Of a stretch of 8,714 bases of DNA, positions 1 to 4,897 are shown piece after piece. The notes beneath the pieces are model-generated. The model was not told the DNA's origin, ran no database searches, and saw nothing but the letters and a program-made list of their open reading frames with translations. This DNA is from JBDHRG01 sp039807445. GTDB taxonomy: Bacteria; Pseudomonadota; Gammaproteobacteria; Competibacterales; Competibacteraceae. Positions within the stretch are counted from its first letter, which is position 1. The number at the start of each line of letters is the position of its first letter. The DNA is taken from assembly GCA_039807445.1 (NCBI GenBank), contig JBDHRG010000156.1, positions 1-8,714 on the forward strand, written 5' to 3'. The translations under genes and the position numbers were made by a program.

Positions 1-1918
1 CGCGCGCCTCGACCCCCCGGCCGTCCTGCCGGCGCTCGCTCAGGCGCTGCCCCGGCGCACCCTCGACGCCCAACTGCCGGTCCCAGCGCTGCCGGGCATC
101 GCGCAGCTGGCGCTCGGCCACCGGCGCCGGCAGCCGGGTCGAGGCGCGGACGCGATCGGCGTCGACCCGGTTGGTCCGCCGGTAGAGGTTGGTGTTCTGC
201 AGATTCCGGCGGTTGATGCGGTCGCCGATCGCGATGATGCCGTTGTTGTCGATGTCGATGTCGACGTCGCGGAAACCCGCCGGTCCCCACCAGCCGCCGC
301 CGCCCCAGTCGTCGTCATCGTCGAAGATCGCGTAGGTCAGCGCGCCGACGACGAAGCCGGTCGCCAGGCCCAGGCCGAAGTTCCAGGCGCCGTCGTCGTA
401 GCTGGTGCCGTAGCCCCAGGTCGCCGGCGGCGGGTAGTACGCGCTCGGGCTGCTGTAGGCCGGGTAGCTGTAGCCGGTGCCGTACACCGGCACGCCGCCG
501 CTGACGTAGCTGCCGGTGTAGCCCGGGGTGTAGCCCGCGTACACCACCTCGGGCGTCGAGCCGTACACCTGCACGTAGCGCGTGTTGTAGACCGGGCTGC
601 TCGGCGGGATCGTGTCGAGCCCCGGGGGGGTCTGCTCGGCAAGCGCCCACGGCCCTTGCGGGCTGTCGGCGACGTACCAGATGCCCTGCTTGCAGGCCCA
701 GTAGCGCCCGTCGCTCTCGATGATCGGGTCGGGGCTGTTGTGCGCGTACTGCAGGCTCGTGCCCTCGATCGGCGCGAACTGCGGCTCGCCGTCGTAGCGC
801 GCCGCGTACTTCGCGCTGGCACGGCGCACCGCGGTGGTCTGCGGCACCGCGGCGTCGAGCACCGCGTCCTCGGCCTGCGGCGTGCCGGGCACGTGCGCGA
901 GCAGTGCCTCGTACGCGCCGTCGGCGGGGATCTTGCGGAAAGCATCGGGCAGTTCGGCCGGCGCCACCCAGGCCCAGGCTTCGGATTCGAGCGCGGGCGC
1001 GCGGTACCAGCGCCCGGCGAGCAGCGCGTAGACCTGCTGGGTACCGATGTCCATCAGCACCGTGCTGTCGGTGTTGCTCATCAGCAGCAGCCCGCTGTCG
1101 CCGAGCGGCGTCCAGTTCGGCTCGCCGCGGCTGACGATCAGCTCGGTCGGGCCGCTGGCGACGACGATCTTCGGCACGACCTCGGCATCGTCGAGCTGCA
1201 CCACCTTGGGCCGCGGCAGCTTGCCGAGCGCCTCGGGGACCGGCTCGGCCGGGGCCCACGGGCCGTCGATCGCCTCGGCCCGGTACCAGCGCGTCGCCCC
1301 TGCCAGCCAGTAGGCGCGGGTTTCGGGGTCGAGCACGATCAGGTAGGGGGAGTTGACCACGCGCATCAGCTTCGAATCCGGCAGCGCGCGCAGCTGCGGA
1401 TCGCCGTCGATCGTGATCAGCGCCGCCGGCTCGCGGCTGAAGACGATGCGCGGCGGGTCGTTGCGCAAGCCCTCGGCTTCGCCGCCCGGCACCGCGTCAG
1501 CGAGGCTCGCCGATAGCCGCTCGAGCGCGATCGTGATCGGGCGGCGTTCGAACTCGGCCTTGACCAGCTCGGCGAAGCGCCGCTCCTGCTCGGGCGTGGC
1601 GGCTTCGGGGAAGCGCGTGCGTGTCACCGCGACCTCGCGGATCGTCGCCGTGCGCGTGGCGCGGTCGGTGTCGAGCCGTGCCGAGAACCAGGCGGCGCCG
1701 AACACCGGCTCCTGGGCGCCTTTGCGCTGCACCGACACCGCCGAGCGCGCGCTCAGCGTGTTGCCCTCGAGCTTCTCGGGTTGTGGCTGGTACAACGTGA
1801 CCACGGCATTCGGCGCCTTCAGCACCCGCGGCCAGGGTGGGTCCGCGGCACGCGCCGCAGGCAGCGCGAGCAGGATCGGCAGCAACAACGCGAGCACCCG
1901 GCGGGCGAGCGACGACAT
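1..1918 (-). CDS. Exported repeat-containing hypothetical protein ('carbohydrate-binding family V/XII'-like), 3' end outside window
   Basis: The frame reads without a stop for 639 codons from ATG 1918 to the left edge, so the C-terminus is missing. The start is firm: AGGAGG lies 6 nt upstream. Residues 1-24 form a signal peptide (RR, a Leu/Ala-rich core, then ARA before ADPP), so the product is exported. Three related segments follow, at about 201-222, 295-317 and 404-425, each with Tyr, Gly, a WY pair and Trp (WYRAEAIDGPW, GRWYRAPALESEAW, GIWYVADSPQGPW). Residues 447-505 are rich in Tyr, Gly and Pro. A hydrophobic stretch (513-531) follows, then five Asp, a Gly/Trp run, and DVDIDIDNNG at 551-560. 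From memory, proteins with this Y/G/P-rich region are often auto-named 'carbohydrate-binding family V/XII'; no biochemical role is established that I know of. A cell-surface or periplasmic role is inference. It is transcribed away from the antitoxin gene. Confidence 0.85.
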   Translation of the reverse strand, partial: MSSLARRVLALLLPILLALPAARAADPPWPRVLKAPNAVVTLYQPQPEKLEGNTLSARSAVSVQRKGAQEPVFGAAWFSARLDTDRATRTATIREVAVTRTRFPEAATPEQERRFAELVKAEFERRPITIALERLSASLADAVPGGEAEGLRNDPPRIVFSREPAALITIDGDPQLRALPDSKLMRVVNSPYLIVLDPETRAYWLAGATRWYRAEAIDGPWAPAEPVPEALGKLPRPKVVQLDDAEVVPKIVVASGPTELIVSRGEPNWTPLGDSGLLLMSNTDSTVLMDIGTQQVYALLAGRWYRAPALESEAWAWVAPAELPDAFRKIPADGAYEALLAHVPGTPQAEDAVLDAAVPQTTAVRRASAKYAARYDGEPQFAPIEGTSLQYAHNSPDPIIESDGRYWACKQGIWYVADSPQGPWALAEQTPPGLDTIPPSSPVYNTRYVQVYGSTPEVVYAGYTPGYTGSYVSGGVPVYGTGYSYPAYSSPSAYYPPPATWGYGTSYDDGAWNFGLGLATGFVVGALTYAIFDDDDDWGGGGWWGPAGFRDVDIDIDNNGIIAIGDRINRRNLQNTNLYRRTNRVDADRVRASTRLPAPVAERQLRDARQRWDRQLGVEGAPGQRLSERRQDGRGVEAR

Positions 1919-1924
1919 CCGACA

Positions 1925-1930
1925 CCTCCT
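1925..1930 (-). promoter_or_regulatory. Strong Shine-Dalgarno site for the exported protein gene
   Basis: On the minus strand AGGAGG stands 6 nt before ATG 1918. It is the best ribosome binding site in the window and fixes the start, which also places a clean signal peptide at the N-terminus. Confidence 0.8.
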
Positions 1931-2042
1931 GCGAACCGATCGGCGATCCCCATGCAAGCTAGCCGATGCGCGGCGCCGGTGCGAGCCTCGGCATCCTGTG
2001 GCTCACGACTCCCGGCAACGGCGAACAGCGAGCTGCCTGCTC

Positions 2043-2048
2043 TATAAT
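2043..2048 (+). promoter_or_regulatory. Candidate -10 box for the antitoxin gene
   Basis: A perfect TATAAT sits 35 nt before the antitoxin ATG at 2084, in an AT-poor setting where it stands out. I see no convincing -35 hexamer 16-18 nt upstream. It is followed by CGCC, as is the -10-like box before ispG. A start of transcription near 2055 would give a leader of about 30 nt containing the GAGGAG ribosome site. Confidence 0.5.
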
Positions 2049-2083
2049 CGCCGGCGTCCGCTCGGAGCACGAGGAGCATCGAG

Positions 2084-2335
2084 ATGGCACAGTCGCACAC
2101 CGAGCTGCAGCTCAGCCGACAGGGCCGAGTCGTGATTCCCGTCGCACTGCACCGCGCGCTCGGGCTCGGACCCGGTGATACCCTGCTGGCCCATCTCGAA
2201 GACGGTCGGTTGGTGCTCGACAAGCCCGAAGCCGTCCGCCGCCGCCTGAAGGCCCGCTTCGCCGGCGTCCAGGACAGCTTCGCCGAGGAACTGATCGCCG
2301 AGCGCCGCATCGAGGCCGAGCGCGAAAACCGGTGA
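2084..2335 (+). CDS. AbrB/MazE-fold antitoxin (VapB-type), orphaned
   Basis: This is an 83-residue protein. Residues 8-45 fit the SpoVT-AbrB swapped-hairpin DNA-binding fold: LQLSRQGRVVIPVALHRALG, then GDTLLAHLEDGRLVL. Proteins of this type bind their own promoter as dimers, and in toxin-antitoxin pairs they hold a PIN-domain RNase toxin inactive with the C-terminal tail. The tail here (about 61-83, DSFAEELIAERRIEAERENR) is charged and helical, as in toxin-binding tails. GAGGAG ends 7 nt before ATG 2084. The stop TGA overlaps a GTG that begins a short VapC-like peptide, so the original gene order was antitoxin then toxin with translational coupling. The toxin is now lost (see 2332-2367). The antitoxin is intact and could still repress its promoter or protect against a related toxin elsewhere; that is inference. 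Confidence 0.85.
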   Translation: MAQSHTELQLSRQGRVVIPVALHRALGLGPGDTLLAHLEDGRLVLDKPEAVRRRLKARFAGVQDSFAEELIAERRIEAERENR

Positions 2336-2367
2336 TCGTGCTCGACGCCTCGGCCCTGCTCGCCTAG
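2332..2367 (+). pseudogene. Remnant of the 5' end of a vapC (PIN-domain toxin) gene
   Basis: Starting at GTG 2332, which overlaps the antitoxin stop (GTGA), the frame reads VIVLDASALLA and then TAG at 2365-2367. This is the typical beginning of PIN-domain toxins (M/V-I-V-L-D-A-S-A-L-L-A), and the Asp in LDAS is the first metal-binding acidic residue of the RNase site. Normal VapC proteins have about 130 residues; here the next codons belong to the leader of another gene. The family's next residue is often Tyr (TAC/TAT), so the TA of the stop may be its first two bases, with a deletion joined at about 2366. Overlap type, position after an AbrB antitoxin and motif all agree. The peptide cannot be a working toxin. 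Confidence 0.75.
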
Positions 2368-2371
2368 AGGA
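2367..2371 (+). promoter_or_regulatory. Shine-Dalgarno site that decides the start of the next gene
   Basis: GAGGA at 2367-2371 includes the last base of the TAG that ends the VapC scar. It leaves 2 nt to ATG 2374, which is too short, but 8 nt to ATG 2380, which is normal. The start at 2380 is therefore preferred. Confidence 0.55.
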
Positions 2372-2379
2372 AGATGCCC

Positions 2380-2709
2380 ATGCAGGTCGACTTCAACGCC
2401 GCCGAAACCCTGGTCGAGCCGATCGCGGCGCTGCTGCGCGAAGAGTTCGAGGACGCCGCCGCGCTGCCGACTGCCGAGCTCGAAGCCTTCGTCCGCCCGC
2501 AGGTACGCAAGGCCGCGCTGTACGGGCTGAGCGAGGTATCTGACGTGTCGGTCTACGCGCTGTGCGCGTGGCTGACCGGCGACGCCTTCGACACCGAGTT
2601 CGATGCGCCGAAAGACATCCTCGCGGGCAAGGCCAGTGCTGCCGACAAGGCCGCCGCGCTCGAAGCCTGGCTCGACGCGCTGCTCGAGGAAGACGACGGC
2701 GAGCCCTGA
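2380..2709 (+). CDS. Small acidic hypothetical protein
   Basis: From ATG 2380 the product has 109 residues (111 from the in-frame ATG 2374). I do not recognise a named family. It looks wholly alpha-helical, soluble and acidic, with no signal peptide or membrane segment. Features are an N-terminal helix (AAETLVEPIAALLREEF), a central YGLSEVSDVSVYALCAWLTG with aromatic residues, then FDTEFDAP and a C-terminal helix ending in LLEEDDGEP. The 'YG-E-DV-Y-L---G-FD' spacing vaguely recalls small helical proteins found beside type VI secretion or PAAR loci, but nothing here supports that context. It directly follows the vapC scar, so it may be transcribed with the antitoxin; it looks like a gene brought up to the antitoxin by the deletion. 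It ends 117 nt before the convergent methyltransferase gene. Codon use matches its neighbours. Confidence 0.7.
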   Translation: MQVDFNAAETLVEPIAALLREEFEDAAALPTAELEAFVRPQVRKAALYGLSEVSDVSVYALCAWLTGDAFDTEFDAPKDILAGKASAADKAAALEAWLDALLEEDDGEP

Positions 2710-2711
2710 TT

Positions 2712-2816
2712 GCCGGGAACGGGCGATGGGGAACGGGTGAGCGGGAAGCGCGTGAGGTGTCAAGCGCGATGCAGCCGCATCACCTCCAACGTCACGCTCG
2801 ACGCTTTTCCCATTCC
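2712..2816. repeat. G-rich/C-rich imperfect inverted repeat between convergent genes
   Basis: The gap between the two converging genes holds a G-rich tract with recurring GGGAACGGG and GGGGAACGGG words (2714-2748). It is opposed by CGCTTTTCCCATTCCCCGT at 2800-2818 on the same strand. Inside lie GAGGTG (near 2755) and CACCTC (near 2783), which pair exactly. Together they can form a long, imperfect, branched stem. It may act as a bidirectional terminator, though it has no clear T-run. It may also be one copy of a dispersed intergenic repeat; similar GGGAATGGGGAA words are common between genes in Xanthomonadaceae from memory. Both roles are inference. Confidence 0.4.
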
Positions 2817-2826
2817 CCGTGCCGCA

Positions 2827-3576
2827 TCACGCGGGTTTGCGCGCCCACTTGAGCTTCAGCGGCCAGCGGATCGGGCGCCGCTCGGCGGGGTCGCCCCAGG
2901 CGGCGGCGAGCTCGGCGCGGATTTCGTCGAGCGGATCGGCGCCGGTGCGGCGCTGGTAGTTGCGCGTCGCCGACATGCTCGACAGGTAGCCGCACAGCGC
3001 CTCGAGCGTCCACTCGGCTTCGAGCTCGAACACGGGCGCCGGCAGTTCCGGGAACGGCAGCGCCAGGTCGCGGTAGCCGTTGTCGACGTGGGCGCGCTCG
3101 GGCGGCCAGTCGCCGACGATGACCTGCTCGTAGAAGCGGCGCACCACCGGCGTCACCGCCGGCGTGCCGCGCGCGCCCTCGTAGCCCCACGCCGCGAGCA
3201 CGCCGCCGGGCTTCAGCACCCGTGCCGCCTCGGCGTTGAAACGCGCCAGGTCGAACCAGTGCAGCGCCTGCGCGACGGTAATCAGGTCGGCCGAGGCGTC
3301 GGCCAGCGACGCGGCTTCGGCCGGCTCGACGCGGTAGTCGACGTTCGCCGCCGGCACCGCCTGCGCGATCTGCGCCGCGCTGGGGTCGGTCGCGACCACG
3401 CGCGCGAAGCGCGATGCCAGCGCCAGCGCCGCCTGGCCATTGCCGGTGCCGCAGTCCCAGGCCAGCGCGCGCGCCGGCGCCTGCGCCGCCAGCCAGTCGA
3501 ACAGCGCCTCGGGGTAGCGCGGGCGGTAGCGCGCGTAGCGCTCGGCGAGCGCCGAGAAGTGGTCCTTGAACGCCAT
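2827..3576 (-). CDS. Class I SAM-dependent methyltransferase
   Basis: This is a 249-residue soluble protein of the methyltransferase type 11 / UbiE-like fold. The N-terminus (FKDHFSALAERYARYRPRYP) is typical of the group that includes yeast trans-aconitate methyltransferase Tmt1. Motif I is WDCGTGNGQAAL at 40-51, which binds the methionine part of SAM. An acidic ribose contact lies in VVATDPSAAQI at 60-70. LITVAQALHWFDL (98-110) is motif IV, and RVLKPGGVLAAWGY (119-132) is the motif before strand 5. The C-terminal part holds YLSSMSATRNYQ (197-208), common in this subgroup. The acceptor substrate cannot be told. Start ATG 3576 has GGGAG 7 nt upstream; the frame stays open far upstream but that part is antisense to rtcA and not protein-like. 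It converges on the acidic small protein and diverges from rtcA. Confidence 0.88.
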   Translation of the reverse strand: MAFKDHFSALAERYARYRPRYPEALFDWLAAQAPARALAWDCGTGNGQAALALASRFARVVATDPSAAQIAQAVPAANVDYRVEPAEAASLADASADLITVAQALHWFDLARFNAEAARVLKPGGVLAAWGYEGARGTPAVTPVVRRFYEQVIVGDWPPERAHVDNGYRDLALPFPELPAPVFELEAEWTLEALCGYLSSMSATRNYQRRTGADPLDEIRAELAAAWGDPAERRPIRWPLKLKWARKPA

Positions 3577-3727
3577 GTCGGATCTCCCGGGAGCGGATCG
3601 GCAGCGGCGATGATCGCAGCCCGACGGCGGCGGAGCCAGCGCCGGGCCCGACGCATCGACGAGACGCCGATGGCGGACCAGGCTATCGACGCGGTGATGC
3701 ACGCCCAGCGCCGCCGGGTCGAAGGGA

Positions 3728-3754
3728 TGCACACGCCACGGCACGTGGTGTGCA
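3728..3754. repeat. 27-base interrupted palindrome before rtcA
   Basis: Outer arms TGCACAC and GTGTGCA are perfect over 7 bp. Read another way, TGCACA pairs with TGTGCA and, after a 2-nt CG bulge, CCACG pairs with CGTGG around a GCA loop, giving 11 bp. It lies 20 nt before the rtcA start and overlaps the sigma-54-like site. It could be an operator or a leader hairpin. Confidence 0.6.
3739..3754 (+). promoter_or_regulatory. Candidate sigma-54 (-24/-12) promoter of rtcA
   Basis: CGGCACGTGGTGTGCA fits the consensus TGGCACG-N4-TTGCA with GG and GC exactly 12 nt apart; only the first T and one of the two Ts before GCA differ. Transcription would start near 3765, about 10 nt before ATG 3775, leaving a very short leader with GGGGAA as ribosome site. 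In Escherichia coli the rtcBA operon is known to be transcribed by sigma-54 with the activator RtcR. The same control here is inference; no RtcR gene lies in the window. Confidence 0.5.
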
Positions 3755-3774
3755 TCTGAGGAATGGGGAAAACC

Positions 3775-4809
3775 ATGAGCGATACCCTGGTCGAGCTCGA
3801 CGGCGCGCAGGGCGAAGGCGGTGGGCAGATCCTGCGCACGGCGCTGACGCTGTCGGCGATCACCGGCACGCCGCTGCGCATCGAGCGCATCCGCGCACGG
3901 CGGCCGAAGCCGGGGCTGCTGCGTCAGCACCTGACCGCGGTGCAGGCGACGGCGGCGATCTGCGCCGCTGAGGTCGAAGGCGCCGCGCCGGGTTCGCAGA
4001 CGCTCATCTTCCGCCCCGGGCGGCTGCGCGGCGGTGACTACCGCTTCGCGATCGGCACCGCGGGAAGCTGCACGCTGGTGCTGCAGACCGTGCTGCCGGC
4101 GCTGTGGTTCGCCCCCGAGTCGAGCCGGGTCGCGGTCAGCGGCGGCACGCACAACCCGCTGGCGCCACCCGCCGACTTCCTGATCCGCGCCTGGCTGCCG
4201 CTGATGCGGCGCATGGGCGTGCGCACCGAGCTGGCGCTGCTGCGCCACGGCTTCCACCCGGCGGGCGGGGGCGAGCTCGAGGCGCGCATCGAGCCCGTCG
4301 CCCGGCTCGCGCCGCTCGAGCTGAGCGAACGCGGTGCACGCGTGGCGCTGCGCGCCGAAGCCATCGTCGCCGGCGTGCCGGCCGGCGTGGCGCAGCGCGA
4401 GCTCGAGCGCGCGAGCGCCCAGCTGGGCCCGCTCGAGCGCCGCATCCGCGAACTGCCGGCGCGCGAAGGCCCCGGCAACGCGCTGCTGATCGAGGTCGAG
4501 CACACATACGTGACCGAGGTGTTCACCGGCTTCGGCGCGCGCGGCGTGCCGGCCGAGCGCGTCGCCGATGCCACCGCCCGCGCTGTCCGGCGCTATCTCG
4601 ACAGCGGCGCCGCAGCCGGCGAGCACCTGGCCGACCAGCTCGTGCTGCCGCTGGCGCTGGCCGGCGGCGGCGCCTTCACCACCACCGAGCCGTCGACCCA
4701 CCTTCACACCAACCTGGAGGTGATCGCCCGCTTCCTGCCGGTGCAGCCGGAACTGCTCCGGCAGACGGAGGGCCGCTGGCGGGTACGGCTGCACCGTCGA
4801 GTGGGATGA
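3775..4809 (+). CDS. rtcA: RNA 3'-terminal phosphate cyclase RtcA
   Basis: RtcA uses ATP to turn RNA 3'-phosphate ends into 2',3'-cyclic phosphates through enzyme-AMP and RNA-adenylate steps; it acts in the cytoplasm in RNA end repair. From ATG 3775 the protein has 344 residues, close to the roughly 338 of E. coli RtcA, and matches along its whole length. Landmarks are LDGAQGEGGGQILRTAL (8-24), RPKPGLLRQHLTAVQA (43-58), RGGDYRFAIGTAGSCTLVLQ (85-104), PALWFA (108-113), LLRHGFHPAGGGE (155-167), GEHLADQLVLPLALAGGGAF (282-301) and STHLHTN (307-313). His309 is the residue that accepts AMP in E. coli RtcA, and a His stands at the same number here. ATG 3763 is also in frame but overlaps the GAGGA site with no spacing. 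No rtcB or rtcR lies in the window. The next gene starts 88 nt downstream with its own -10-like site. Confidence 0.96.
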   Translation: MSDTLVELDGAQGEGGGQILRTALTLSAITGTPLRIERIRARRPKPGLLRQHLTAVQATAAICAAEVEGAAPGSQTLIFRPGRLRGGDYRFAIGTAGSCTLVLQTVLPALWFAPESSRVAVSGGTHNPLAPPADFLIRAWLPLMRRMGVRTELALLRHGFHPAGGGELEARIEPVARLAPLELSERGARVALRAEAIVAGVPAGVAQRELERASAQLGPLERRIRELPAREGPGNALLIEVEHTYVTEVFTGFGARGVPAERVADATARAVRRYLDSGAAAGEHLADQLVLPLALAGGGAFTTTEPSTHLHTNLEVIARFLPVQPELLRQTEGRWRVRLHRRVG

Positions 4810-4858
4810 CGTGCGCATGGCGACGGATTGGGGGGTGGGCGCCGGGCCGCCGCGACCT

Positions 4859-4867
4859 TACGATATT
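4859..4867 (+). promoter_or_regulatory. Weak -10-like element before the Kef antiporter gene
   Basis: TACGATATT offers TACGAT and, shifted, GATATT, followed by CGCC as at two other gene starts here. It stands 30-39 nt before ATG 4898. No -35 hexamer at normal spacing is seen. If used, it makes the upstream in-frame GTG at 4811 untranslated and supports the ATG at 4898. Confidence 0.3.
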
Positions 4868-4897
4868 CGCCCCAGCGCGCGACCCGGTCCGACCCCG

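Noticed and set aside
656..1516. 286-codon plus-strand frame at the left end
   Set aside because: It is antisense to the exported protein gene, which has a strong ribosome site, a signal peptide and sensible composition.
3584..3593. Perfect 10-bp palindrome CTCCCGGGAG before the methyltransferase
   Set aside because: It overlaps the ribosome site, which explains half of it; a short GC palindrome is expected by chance at this base composition.
2710..3759. 349-codon plus-strand frame
   Set aside because: It opposes the methyltransferase, begins in the repeat region and is Arg-rich with no motif.
3763..3774. rtcA start at ATG 3763
   Set aside because: The GAGGA site would touch this ATG with no spacing; family length and the GGGGAA site favour ATG 3775.
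2827..4818. 663-codon minus-strand frame that includes the methyltransferase
   Set aside because: Only the last 249 codons are protein-like and have a ribosome site. The upstream part is antisense to rtcA.
4811..4897. N-terminal extension of the Kef protein from GTG 4811
   Set aside because: The 29 added residues are polar and Pro/Arg-rich, come before a typical Kef start, and contain the candidate -10 element.
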